Below are positions 7,925-15,908 of a stretch of DNA of 64,000 bases, in pieces (within the stretch, counting starts at the first letter, position 1; each line of letters opens with the position of its first letter). The stretch is from Hymenobacter rigui. Its GTDB lineage: Bacteria; Bacteroidota; Bacteroidia; Cytophagales; Hymenobacteraceae. The translations under genes were made by a program, and so were the position numbers. The notes below the pieces were generated by a model. It saw nothing but the letters and a program-made list of their open reading frames with translations, ran no database searches and was not told the origin of the DNA. The DNA lies in the NCBI RefSeq assembly GCF_003944715.1, contig NZ_RWIT01000010.1:1-64000 (forward strand), written 5' to 3'.

Positions 7925-8839
7925 ATGCCCACTTTTATACGTGAATTAATCCGGCCGGTGGCCGAATTGCCCGAAGCAGATGTGTGCCTGGTTGGGCTGC
8001 CCCTTGATTTCGGGACGGTACTCGAAGGAGGCCGGGCTGGCGCTGCCGGTGCCCCAGACGCCATTCGGCGGGAGCTACGCCGCTACCACAAAACGTACAA
8101 CCTGGAGTACAATGTGCGCCTCGACGGCCTGCGCATTGCTGATGCCGGCAACCTCGACCTGCGCCACCCCGACCACGAAATCAATCACCAAACTATCCGG
8201 AGTGAGCTGGCCCGGCTCCTGAACCAGTATCCCCGGGTAGTAGTGCTGGGCGGCTCCCACGATGGTACCTACAGTACCGTGCGCGGCCTGCGCGACGCCA
8301 CCGGCGGCGCCGCCGTAGGCGGCATCAACCTGGATGCCCACGCCGATGTAAAAGACCGGCCGGGCCTGCTCAGCAGTGGCACGCCCTTCGGCAGGCTGCT
8401 GCGCGAGGAAGTGCTGGCGGGCCCCCGCTTCACCGAAATCGGGCTGCACTCCAACCTCAATACCTGGGAGGATATTGAGTTTCTGCACCAGCAGCAGGCC
8501 CGCATTGTGCCCCTGGCCCACTTGCAGCAGGATGGCATGCCCGAGTATATGAGCCGGGCCCTGCGCCATGCCACCGCCGAGGGCCCAGCCTTCGTGAGCT
8601 TCGATATCGACGGATGTGCCGAGGCCTACGCTCCCGCCGTAAGCGCCCCCAGCGCCGATGGGTTTACGCCCCGGCAGGCCATGGAGGCGGCTTTTCTGGC
8701 CGGTAAGGAGCCTGATGTGCTGCTGTTTGAAGTGGTAGAGCTTAACCCCGTTTTCGACCGGGACAACCAAACAGCTCGGCTGGCCGCCACCATCCTGACG
8801 GCCTACCTGACGGGCGTTGCGGCCGGGCTGGAGGCCTGA
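7925..8839 (+). CDS. Arginase/agmatinase/formimidoylglutamase-family hydrolase
   Basis: 304 residues from the ATG at 7925. The ureohydrolase fold shows its metal-ligand motifs in order: GGSHDGTYST (His), NLDAHADVK (Asp, His, Asp) and SFDIDGC (two Asp), binding a dinuclear Mn centre. The third motif continues AEAYAPAVSAPSADGFTP, close to formimidoylglutamases (HutG) of Bacteroidota rather than to agmatinases with DPAFAPG. HutG splits N-formimidoyl-glutamate to glutamate and formamide in histidine breakdown. No other hut gene lies nearby, so substrate remains open among guanidino and formimidoyl compounds. Confidence 0.85.
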   Translation: MPTFIRELIRPVAELPEADVCLVGLPLDFGTVLEGGRAGAAGAPDAIRRELRRYHKTYNLEYNVRLDGLRIADAGNLDLRHPDHEINHQTIRSELARLLNQYPRVVVLGGSHDGTYSTVRGLRDATGGAAVGGINLDAHADVKDRPGLLSSGTPFGRLLREEVLAGPRFTEIGLHSNLNTWEDIEFLHQQQARIVPLAHLQQDGMPEYMSRALRHATAEGPAFVSFDIDGCAEAYAPAVSAPSADGFTPRQAMEAAFLAGKEPDVLLFEVVELNPVFDRDNQTARLAATILTAYLTGVAAGLEA

Positions 8840-8925
8840 AATCAGTAGCTGCATTGCTGTAATCCGACGGCTTAGTGCGACTATTGGCCTGTTTGCAGCG
8901 TCCTGTTGCGTATTCGCTTCCTCAT

Positions 8926-9774
8926 ATGAACTGTATGAAATTAACTTTACTCGTATCGGGCCTGTTGCTGGGGGCTCTGCCGCTGGCTGCTCAGCAAGCG
9001 CCGGCCCTGAGCCTGACGTGTCCGGCCCCAAATGCCAGCACCGCGCTGCAGAAACTGGCCTGTGAAATCCGCGACCTGACTATGCCGGCTCCCACCGCGG
9101 GCGCTACGCTCACCGTGGATGCCCGCGCCAATGGGGGCATTACGGTGCGTGGCTGGAGCGGCTCCACGGTGAAGGTTCGTGCCCTGGTAACCGCCCGGGC
9201 CGCCACCCTGGCCGATGCCCGGGCCCTAGTAGCCGCCGTGAAGGTGAGCACCCAGAACAACCTGCTCCGCGCCGGCCGGGCCAATGAGTCGTTGGATGGC
9301 TGGGCCGTGGATTATGAGGTGCTGGTGCCTGCCACTACCAATTTGGACCTGAAAGCTACGAACGGCAGTATCACCATTGAAAACGTAGCCGGCACACTAC
9401 GTCTGGCCACTACCAACGGCTCCCTGGCGCTGCGCAGCGTGAACGGCGACGTGCGGGGCCAGACGACCAACGGCAGCCTCGCGCTGCAACTCACCGGCGA
9501 ATCCTGGGTTGGATCGGGGCTGGATGTAAGTACCGTGAATGGCAGCATCGACTGGCAGCTACCGTCCGTGTACGCCGCCACCATTCTGGCCCGCACCACC
9601 CACGGCAAAATCAGCGCTGAGCTGAACACAAAGCGCAAAAGCGTGCTGCCGCACAACCTGGCCGCCACGCTGGGCAAAGGCGGCGCACAGCTGAAAGCCA
9701 ATACGGTGCACGGCAGTATCACGGTGAAACAGCCCGCCGATGCTCCTGTCGCCGTTCCCGTTTCTGGCGAGTAA
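8926..9774 (+). CDS. Secreted DUF4097-like beta-helical protein
   Basis: 282 residues from the ATG at 8926 (an alternative ATG follows at 8935). A signal peptide (MKLTLLVSGLLLGALPLAAQ) precedes a repetitive beta-strand region. The repeating words LDLKATNGSITIENVAGTL, RLATTNGSLALRSVNGDV and RGQTTNGSLALQL are the TNGS-type turns of DUF4097 (putative adhesin) proteins, which form a right-handed beta-helix. Another TVNGSIDWQL and TVHGSITVKQ follow near the C-terminus. Function of the family is unknown; in Bacteroidota such genes often neighbour envelope sensors. It is followed by a strong bidirectional terminator. Confidence 0.8.
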   Translation: MNCMKLTLLVSGLLLGALPLAAQQAPALSLTCPAPNASTALQKLACEIRDLTMPAPTAGATLTVDARANGGITVRGWSGSTVKVRALVTARAATLADARALVAAVKVSTQNNLLRAGRANESLDGWAVDYEVLVPATTNLDLKATNGSITIENVAGTLRLATTNGSLALRSVNGDVRGQTTNGSLALQLTGESWVGSGLDVSTVNGSIDWQLPSVYAATILARTTHGKISAELNTKRKSVLPHNLAATLGKGGAQLKANTVHGSITVKQPADAPVAVPVSGE

Positions 9775-9786
9775 AACAGCCAGCAA

Positions 9787-9838
9787 AAACAATAAAAAGA
9801 GCCCTGGTTAGTATTAACCAGGGCTCTTTTTATTGTTT
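9787..9838. terminator. Bidirectional terminator, 24-bp perfect arms
   Basis: AAACAATAAAAAGAGCCCTG... pairs perfectly with its complement across a GTAT loop (arms 9787-9810 and 9815-9838). It has A/T runs on both sides and sits between the convergent genes ending at 9774 and 9859. Confidence 0.92.
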
Positions 9839-9858
9839 GTGGAGCTTGGGCTGTATGG

Positions 9859-10848
9859 CTAACGTGCTACCTCCTCCGTGCGCTCCCGCTTGGGTTCAGC
9901 CGCCACGGGCCGGGGGTACTCGTTTTGCTTGTGGGTTTTGTAACGCTTGATGAGCACCGCTGCGCCCACCAACGCCCCTAAACCCGCGGCGGCCACGGCA
10001 AACTTCGCACGAATGGGGTCGTGCGGGGCGGGGGGCAGGTAGGCCACACCGTTTTCATCGGTGCGGGCGGGCGTGTTCACGTAACGGCCGTGGGCCGGGG
10101 CTTTAAATTCAGCGGCCAGTTTCTGCAGCTGCGCCGTGTATTTCTCAGCCGATACCGCCGGGCCGTGGCCGCAGCCGATGGCCGAGGGTTGTAGGGCCGC
10201 CAACTCTTTTATCGACTCGCCCACTTGCTGCCAGTTGTAATTGAAGGGGGCACCGGCAATGTTGATTTCCGGTCGTTGCAGGAGCAGCTCGGGCACCGAC
10301 TCGTGGTTGGCCGTGGCAAAGGCGTCGCCGGCCAGCAGGGTGCGGTCCTTTTCCCGAAACAGGGCAATCTGGCCCGGAGCGTGGCCCGGTACATGAATCC
10401 ACTGCCAGTCGGGCAGGAAGGGCGGGTCCATGTCGTTGGGGGGTAGTTGCTGCACGTAGTCGCTGAGCTGGAAGGACTGGGGCGGAAAGAAACGAGCTAC
10501 GAAGGCGAGGGAGCCGCCGCCGGCGACGGTGGGGTCGGCGGGCGGGTACACTGCCTTGGCCGTGAGGAAGGGCAGCTCCAGCGGGTGAGCCAGCACGGGC
10601 ACTTTCCAGTGCTCAGCCAGCGCCTGGGCCGAGCCGGAATGGTCCATGTGCCCGTGGGTCAAAATAATGGCCTCCGGGTGCGTACCGGGGTAAAAAAGGT
10701 GGTCGGCGGCAGCAATGATACTTTTTTCGGAGCCAGGCAAGCCGGTGTCAACCAATACCCACTCGCCGGGCGTGCCGGTTTCCACAAAATATACATTCAC
10801 GAAGCGCTGAATGGTGAGCTGGTGAACCCCAGCGGCTACTTTTTTCAT
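9859..10848 (-). CDS. Metallo-beta-lactamase-fold hydrolase with a C-terminal membrane anchor
   Basis: 329 residues from the ATG at 10848. The zinc-binding signature LTHGHMDHSG (HxHxDH) lies near residue 65, with later ligand segments VPGHAPGQI, LLAGDAF and GCGHGPAV, typical of the glyoxalase II-like branch of the superfamily. A hydrophobic stretch (FAVAAAGLGALVGAAVLIKR) and a charged tail end the protein, so it may be tethered to the inner membrane with the catalytic part on the cytoplasmic side (topology is inference). Substrate unknown; thioester or lactone hydrolysis is usual for this branch. Confidence 0.85.
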   Translation of the reverse strand: MKKVAAGVHQLTIQRFVNVYFVETGTPGEWVLVDTGLPGSEKSIIAAADHLFYPGTHPEAIILTHGHMDHSGSAQALAEHWKVPVLAHPLELPFLTAKAVYPPADPTVAGGGSLAFVARFFPPQSFQLSDYVQQLPPNDMDPPFLPDWQWIHVPGHAPGQIALFREKDRTLLAGDAFATANHESVPELLLQRPEINIAGAPFNYNWQQVGESIKELAALQPSAIGCGHGPAVSAEKYTAQLQKLAAEFKAPAHGRYVNTPARTDENGVAYLPPAPHDPIRAKFAVAAAGLGALVGAAVLIKRYKTHKQNEYPRPVAAEPKRERTEEVAR

Positions 10849-11047
10849 GAGTTCGGGAGGTAGATGAACGGATATAGGCAGTACGCACGCCGGCCGGGCT
10901 TAGATATCCTTTGCCACACATTTATACCTCGGCAGTACGGCCGCATTGCGCCAAATCACTACTTTGCCAATGCAGGCCGAGTGTCCTGCGACGCCTGGCC
11001 TCGTGAGCGGCCACTGCCTCTGTTTTCCCACTCAGCAATGTTTCCCC

Positions 11048-11551
11048 ATGACTGCCGACTTCACCAAATCAGCCCTATTCACCCAAACCGAGCAGCACCT
11101 GCAGCAGCAGGGCTTTCGGATTGACCGCAAGGACGAGGCCCGGCCCTGGGGGGGCTTTTTTGTGCTGGACGAAAGCCAGGCCCAGCAGTTTGCGGATCAG
11201 TATTTTGATGGACTGTCCGTAGATAAGCTGCGGATTTCAGGCAAGCTCAGCCCCAAAATTCTGCTGGTGGCCCCGCACCAGCGCCTGAGCTGGCAGTACC
11301 ACCACCGCCGAGCCGAAATCTGGCGCGTGGTCAGCGGTACGGTGGGCGTTATCACCAGCCCCACCGACGAGGAGGGTCCCTTAAAAACCTACGGCCCCGG
11401 CGAGCAAATCACGCTCCAGCAGGGCGAGCGGCACCGCCTCATCGGCCTCGACGGCTGGGGGCAGATAGCCGAAATCTGGCAGCACACCGACGCAAATCAG
11501 CCATCCGACGAGGACGACATCGTGCGCGTGCAGGATGATTTCGGGCGGTAA
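11048..11551 (+). CDS. Cupin protein of the type II mannose-6-phosphate isomerase C-terminal family
   Basis: 167 residues from the ATG at 11048. The single cupin domain shows ARPWGGFFVLDE near the start, then RLSWQYHHRRAEIWRVVSGT (metal-binding His and Glu) and GERHRLIGLDGWGQIAEIW (second cupin motif His). This matches the C-terminal isomerase domain of the GDP-mannose pyrophosphorylase/phosphomannose isomerase family, here free-standing. Such proteins in Bacteroidota are often annotated phosphoheptose or mannose-6-phosphate isomerase. The likely role is sugar-phosphate isomerisation for nucleotide-sugar supply, unproven here. Confidence 0.8.
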   Translation: MTADFTKSALFTQTEQHLQQQGFRIDRKDEARPWGGFFVLDESQAQQFADQYFDGLSVDKLRISGKLSPKILLVAPHQRLSWQYHHRRAEIWRVVSGTVGVITSPTDEEGPLKTYGPGEQITLQQGERHRLIGLDGWGQIAEIWQHTDANQPSDEDDIVRVQDDFGR

Positions 11552-11635
11552 AATCACGTATGTGGTAGACGACGCGGATAACGCATATTTATTCTGTTAA
11601 TCCTGTTTTCAGAATCCGCTGTAGCTTCTCCGCAT

Positions 11636-11673
11636 AACACAAAAGCCCCCTCACACGAGGGGGCTTTTGTGTT
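11636..11673. terminator. Bidirectional terminator between convergent cupin and pgi genes
   Basis: AACACAAAAGCCCCCTC (11636-11652), an ACAC loop, and GAGGGGGCTTTTGTGTT (11657-11673) pair perfectly, with T runs inside the stem ends for both strands. Confidence 0.9.
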
Positions 11674-11736
11674 GTACAATCAAATGCGAGCTATGCACGA
11701 ATCTATGCTGTTCGCGTCAACCGGCACATCGGTGGT

Positions 11737-13467
11737 TTACGCCAGAGCGGTGCGCAGGTCTTGCAGCAGCTGGGCCACGCCGGCTTCTTCGCCTACTGAA
11801 CCCAGGTGCACGCGCAGGGTGCGGCGGCCCGCCGTGTGCAGGGCCTCCAGGTCGCCGGCGGCCTGGGCGTTCTGGAAGGTGCCGAAGGTGTAGGGGCGGC
11901 CCGGCAGGGGCAGGTCCTGAGCGTGGTCGGTGGTGAGCTGCAGGAACAGGCCGGTGTTGGGGCCGCCTTTGTGGTACTGGCCGGTGGAGTGCAGGAAGCG
12001 GGGGCCGTAGCCCGAGGCCGTGGCAATGTGCAGGCGCTGCTGCACCAGCCGGCGCAGCTCATCCAGCTCCGCATTCAGGGCCGGCGTTTCCATCAGGTAA
12101 GCCTGAATGCACAGGAAATTATCGGTGCCGGCCTGGCCGAAGAAGGATTTAAGTACATCGGCGGCTGTGGCCGTGGAGCCGGCTCCGCTGGTGTAGTAGC
12201 TCAGACCGTTTTCCGTCAGTACCGGGGCGCTGGTCTGGGGCAGGGAACCGCGCTCCACTACCACCTTCATCAGCTGGTCGGTGGCGGTTTTGGCGGCCTG
12301 CACGTTGGGCTGGTCGAAGGGGTTGATTTCGAGCACGGCGCTGGCTACGGCCGTGGCTACTTCCCAGCGGAAAAACTCGGCTCCCAAATCCAGCGCGTCG
12401 CGCATCAAAATAGTTACTACCGGGTGGCCGGCAGCCTCCAGGGCAGCTACTTTGCGGCGGTTTTCCTCGTCGGGCTGGTTTTCGTAGCCCACGTACACGA
12501 ACACCCGGTCCGGGCCGTACACCTCGGGCGTGCCCAGTGGGTCGCCGGCTACGGGCAGAATGCCTTTGTCCTCCTTACCCGTGCTCTCGGCAATCAGCTG
12601 CTCCAGCCACAGGCCCAGGTCGGTGAGGTTTTCGGGTACAACCAGCGTGAGCTTGTCGCGGCCCTGCTGGGCCAGTACGCCCAGCGCCACGCCCAGCTCT
12701 AGGCCGGGGTTGTGGGCTACGTCGCCTTCCGAGCCGGTGGCGCGCATCATGGCAATGGCGCGCTCCAGCAGGGTGTTGATGTCGATGCCGTACAGGGCAG
12801 CGGGCACCAGCCCGAAGTAGGAGAGGGCCGAGAAGCGGCCGCCCACCTCGGCGAAGTTCAGGAAGATACGGCGGTAGCCCTCGTTGGTAGCTTGGGTTAC
12901 AAACTTGGAGCCGGGGTCGGTAATGGCCACGAAGTTTTCGCCGGCCTTCTCGCCTTTCAGCTCTTTGAGGCGAGCGTAGAAGTAGTCGCCAAACGCCAGG
13001 GGCTCAGCCGTGGTGCCCGATTTGCTGGCCACCACAAACAAGGTTTCGGGCAGAGAAACGGCTTCTTCTATCTCGCGCACCGAGCCTGGGTTGGTGGTGT
13101 CCAGCACCAGCAGGGGCAGACCGTCGGCGCTCCGCTCAAAGGCTTGCTTGAACACGATGGGCGTCATGGTGCTGCCGCCCATGCCCATCACCACCACGTG
13201 CTTGAAACCGGCCGCCTTAATTTCGCGGGCAAACTCTTCAATCTCGCCCACGCGGGGCAGCATGGTTTCGGCCACGCGCAGCCAGCCCATAAAGCTGCGC
13301 AGGCTCTGCTGGGCCTCGGCGTCCTGCACCCACAGGTCGGCCTGTTTCTGCCAGAAGCCGGCGGTGAAATTGCGGGCGTTGAAATCCTGGAGTTTAGCCG
13401 TTACGGCAGCCTGGTACTGGCCCAGCTGCAGCGTCATGGCGGGAATGGAGAGGGAAGAAGCGTCCAT
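11737..13467 (-). CDS. pgi: Glucose-6-phosphate isomerase (transaldolase-partner type)
   Basis: 576 residues from the ATG at 13467. SIS-fold motifs are clear: VVVMGMGGSTMTPIVFKQAF, VASKSGTTAEPLAF and DLPLPGRPYTFGTFQNAQAA near the end. The arrangement matches the isomerase half of the bifunctional transaldolase/phosphoglucose isomerases rather than E. coli Pgi. It interconverts glucose-6-phosphate and fructose-6-phosphate in the cytoplasm. A separate transaldolase-family gene lies at 32095-32751. A TACCTTTG box at 13596-13589 and a strong leader hairpin lie upstream. Confidence 0.9.
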   Translation of the reverse strand: MDASSLSIPAMTLQLGQYQAAVTAKLQDFNARNFTAGFWQKQADLWVQDAEAQQSLRSFMGWLRVAETMLPRVGEIEEFAREIKAAGFKHVVVMGMGGSTMTPIVFKQAFERSADGLPLLVLDTTNPGSVREIEEAVSLPETLFVVASKSGTTAEPLAFGDYFYARLKELKGEKAGENFVAITDPGSKFVTQATNEGYRRIFLNFAEVGGRFSALSYFGLVPAALYGIDINTLLERAIAMMRATGSEGDVAHNPGLELGVALGVLAQQGRDKLTLVVPENLTDLGLWLEQLIAESTGKEDKGILPVAGDPLGTPEVYGPDRVFVYVGYENQPDEENRRKVAALEAAGHPVVTILMRDALDLGAEFFRWEVATAVASAVLEINPFDQPNVQAAKTATDQLMKVVVERGSLPQTSAPVLTENGLSYYTSGAGSTATAADVLKSFFGQAGTDNFLCIQAYLMETPALNAELDELRRLVQQRLHIATASGYGPRFLHSTGQYHKGGPNTGLFLQLTTDHAQDLPLPGRPYTFGTFQNAQAAGDLEALHTAGRRTLRVHLGSVGEEAGVAQLLQDLRTALA

Positions 13468-13505
13468 ACGGGTTCTTAGAAATCAGAAGAATGGCGGTTG
13501 AAAAG

Positions 13506-13553
13506 GCGGCTTTTGGCGGAATACTCCCGCAGGAGTGCTCCGCCAAAAGCCGC
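13506..13553 (-). promoter_or_regulatory. Long hairpin in the pgi leader
   Basis: On the minus strand GCGGCTTTTGGCGGA pairs with TCCGCCAAAAGCCGC, and an inner ACTCC/GGAGT stem closes a short loop. TTTTC follows the stem about 40 nt before the pgi ATG. It can be read as an attenuator in the pgi 5' UTR or as the terminator of the upstream gene at 13674-14144; the promoter-like box at 13596-13589 favours the leader reading. Confidence 0.6.
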
Positions 13554-13588
13554 GCTGTGCCTAAGCCGGCCAATGCCGGGCGGCCGGG

Positions 13589-13596
13589 CAAAGGTA
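13589..13596 (-). promoter_or_regulatory. Predicted pgi promoter, -7 box TACCTTTG
   Basis: The minus strand reads TACCTTTG, a full match to the Bacteroidota TAnnTTTG element, about 120 nt before the pgi ATG. No clear -33 TTTG was found at the usual distance. Confidence 0.5.
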
Positions 13597-13673
13597 GAGA
13601 AGTAGCCACATACGTTCCCTATCCCGCGCATTGTTCGTTTTTCCGTGCTTTCGGCCGGGCCAGCCGCAGCGAA

Positions 13674-14144
13674 TCAGCCGTGTAGCTGTGGCAGGGCAGC
13701 ATCCTGCTGCCACTCCTGCTCCAGGGCCAGCTGGCCGGCCGGATTCTGCTCCCCCACCAACCAGTCGAGGGCCCCGGCTGCATTGCTGAAAAACTGGATT
13801 TCGTAGTGCATGAAGTGGCGGCCGGCCCGGATAAGGCTTTCCACTACCATCTGGTTGTACATGTTGTCGGCGGGAATTACCAGCGCTACCTGTTCAACGG
13901 CCCGTACCGAAACGCGGCCCAGCCAGTTGGCCGCCAGCCACAGCTGCTCATCGAGCCCCAGGCTGGGCAGGCCGTGTAAGTCCAGAATTACAGCCGTAAC
14001 GTCTCCCTGTTCCACCAGCTGAGCCACGCCGCTCATGCTGCGCTGAAACCGGGGCCGGCCCGTGGGGGCCGCCGACCATTGAAAACGAAGTAAGCCAAGC
14101 TCCGGCGCAAACTGGCCCCGGATGTTGCAAAAGGTAAGAAGCAT
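13674..14144 (-). CDS. Hypothetical STAS/SpoIIAA-like protein
   Basis: 156 residues from the ATG at 14144; the frame is open upstream but that part lacks family-like sequence. An N-terminal strand pair (GLLRFQWSAAPTGRPRFQRS) is followed by DVTAVILDLHGLPSLGLDEQ, VEQVALVIPADNMYNQMVVE and YEIQFFSNAAGALDWLVGE, a strand-helix alternation like the protein at 7401-7796 and typical of Bacteroidota STAS-like proteins. No membrane span. Function unknown. Confidence 0.65.
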   Translation of the reverse strand: MLLTFCNIRGQFAPELGLLRFQWSAAPTGRPRFQRSMSGVAQLVEQGDVTAVILDLHGLPSLGLDEQLWLAANWLGRVSVRAVEQVALVIPADNMYNQMVVESLIRAGRHFMHYEIQFFSNAAGALDWLVGEQNPAGQLALEQEWQQDAALPQLHG

Positions 14145-14445
14145 GCGCACTGCGGCCCTGCGTAGGGCAGGAGCGGGGCCCACATACGGTGGCCACATCT
14201 GCCCGGATTTCTGTGTCAGTAAAAAATGTGTGAAATAGAGGTAGAAGTGCACTTGTATGGTGTCAATACATTGATAAATAGTGTATTCGCAAGATTGGCC
14301 CGGCGCGGTAAAGTTGCTGCCGGATGTCGGTTCGTTGTTCGGGCAGGGATTTACGCCCCTCTCCAGACAACTGCACTACTTCCTGGCTGTGTCCTGTTCG
14401 CAGCCTCTTTGCCAAATTTCCCGCATAGCGACGGATATTTGCGGC

Positions 14446-15324
14446 ATGCCTACTACTTATTCGCCTCGGGCTGTAAGCCTGCCTTCGGCCATTACGCTGC
14501 TACGGCTGAAGTTTCGCTTGCTGGCGGCGGTTTCCACGGAATGGGCCTTCGGGGCGGCCTGGAAGCTGTTTACCACGCCCCGACAGCTGCCCGAAAAGCA
14601 CTGGGAAGCGGCGGCGCTGGCATCGGCCCGGTCATTCACGGTACCTATCAAAACCGGTTTGGTAACGGCCTACGAGTGGAACCCGGCCGGGGAGCAGACG
14701 GTGTTGCTGGTACATGGCTGGGAGCACCGGGCCAGTTTCTGGGGCGTGCTGGCCCAAGCCCTGGTAGCGGCGGGGTTTCGGGTAGTAGCCCTGGATGGGC
14801 CCGCGCACGGGGCTTCCGAAGGCCGTCGCACTACGCTGCCCAACTTTGCCCGCGCCGTGCAGGCCGTAGCCGATACCCTAGGCGACGTGTACGCCGTGGT
14901 AGCGCATTCCTTTGGCGGAGCAGCCACGGTGGGCGTACCAGTGCGGTTCAACCAAGCCCAGAACGGCCGGCTGCCGCGCTTGGTGCTGCTGGCAGTGCCG
15001 GGCAGCACAACTGCCGTGGCACAGCGTTTTACCGAGCTATTGCAGCTGCCGCCCGCCGTTGTGGCACGCCTCAACCGGCACGTACAGGAGCAGCACGGCC
15101 GCGACGCCGAGAGCTTTAGTCTGATTCAGGTGGGCCGGCAGTTTCCCGCCGACCGAGCCCTGCTGTTTCATGACCACAACGACGCTAGTATTCCCTTCGC
15201 CGAGGCCGAAGAAATTGCCGCCAACTGGCCCGGCCTCGATTTTCGGGCCTCCATCGGCCTGGGTCACAACCGCATCATGCGCGACCCGGCGGTGTTGCGG
15301 CAGATAGTGGCGTTTCTGGGGTAA
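14446..15324 (+). CDS. Alpha/beta hydrolase
   Basis: 292 residues from the ATG at 14446 (MPTTYSPRAVSLPSAITLL); the frame is open for 165 nt upstream but that part has no family character. The fold is shown by VLLVHGWEHRASFWG (oxyanion hole), VVALDGPAHGASEG, the nucleophile elbow VVAHSFGGAA, an acid in the FHDHNDASIPF segment and the late GLGHNRIMRD His. Substrate cannot be told; esterase or lipase-like activity on small lipophilic esters is the usual inference. It appears monocistronic, with a 300-bp divergent spacer before it that shows no clear promoter. Confidence 0.82.
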   Translation: MPTTYSPRAVSLPSAITLLRLKFRLLAAVSTEWAFGAAWKLFTTPRQLPEKHWEAAALASARSFTVPIKTGLVTAYEWNPAGEQTVLLVHGWEHRASFWGVLAQALVAAGFRVVALDGPAHGASEGRRTTLPNFARAVQAVADTLGDVYAVVAHSFGGAATVGVPVRFNQAQNGRLPRLVLLAVPGSTTAVAQRFTELLQLPPAVVARLNRHVQEQHGRDAESFSLIQVGRQFPADRALLFHDHNDASIPFAEAEEIAANWPGLDFRASIGLGHNRIMRDPAVLRQIVAFLG

Positions 15325-15473
15325 GAGAACGGGAAGCAGATGGGCTACGCCGTAGACCAGCGCGGCAGCTATCCAGTGCGAGCCACCCGCTGATGTGCGG
15401 TATGTAGTTGATAACTTCTATATTTCAGGGATTTGTACAGGCTCCCTGTCACCACACTCAACTCTCTTCTCCT

Positions 15474-15842
15474 ATGACTGCTTCTACCCGCAACATCATT
15501 GCCTGGATTCTGCAGGGCCTGCTGGCACTTGCCTTCATTGCATCCGGAGGTCGTAAGTTTATGGATTTGCCAGGTACGGTAGATATGTTCGGAAAGCTGG
15601 GCCTGCCCGGCGCGCTGGCGTACGTGGTAGCCGCCGGCGAAGTGCTGGGCGGCATCGGCCTGTTAATTCCGCGCTTCGTGCGGCTGGCGGCTGCCAGCCT
15701 CATCATCATTATGGTAGGCGCCGTGGTAATGCACGCCACCAAAATTCCGGGTGGTCTGGCTGGCGGCCTGCCTGCTATTGTGCTGCTGGTGCTGTTGCTG
15801 GTAGTGCTGTGGCTGCGCCGTCCGGCAACTACGGTTGCTTAA
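15474..15842 (+). CDS. DoxX-family membrane protein
   Basis: 122 residues from the ATG at 15474. Four predicted transmembrane helices: IIAWILQGLLALAFIASG, LPGALAYVVAAGEVLGGIGL, LAAASLIIIMVGAVVMH and LPAIVLLVLLLVVLWL. The ASGGRKFMDLPGTVDMFGKL loop after helix 1 is characteristic of the DoxX/SURF4-like family. Members are small inner-membrane proteins linked to redox or thiosulfate metabolism in some species, otherwise uncharacterised. A strong bidirectional terminator follows. Confidence 0.85.
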   Translation: MTASTRNIIAWILQGLLALAFIASGGRKFMDLPGTVDMFGKLGLPGALAYVVAAGEVLGGIGLLIPRFVRLAAASLIIIMVGAVVMHATKIPGGLAGGLPAIVLLVLLLVVLWLRRPATTVA

Positions 15843-15864
15843 CCCAAGCAACATTGGAGCATTG

Positions 15865-15900
15865 AAAAGGCCGGGAAGCAAATTGCTTCCCGGCCTTTTT
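15865..15900. terminator. Bidirectional terminator
   Basis: AAAAGGCCGGGAAGCAA (15865-15881) pairs with TTGCTTCCCGGCCTTTT (15883-15899), with a T run on the plus side and A run giving T on the minus side. It separates doxX from the convergent J-domain-like gene. Confidence 0.9.
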
Positions 15901-15908
15901 GCGGGCCG

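Noticed and set aside
10962..10968. TACTTTG as a promoter box before the cupin gene
   Set aside because: It lacks one base of the TAnnTTTG spacing and has no -33 element.
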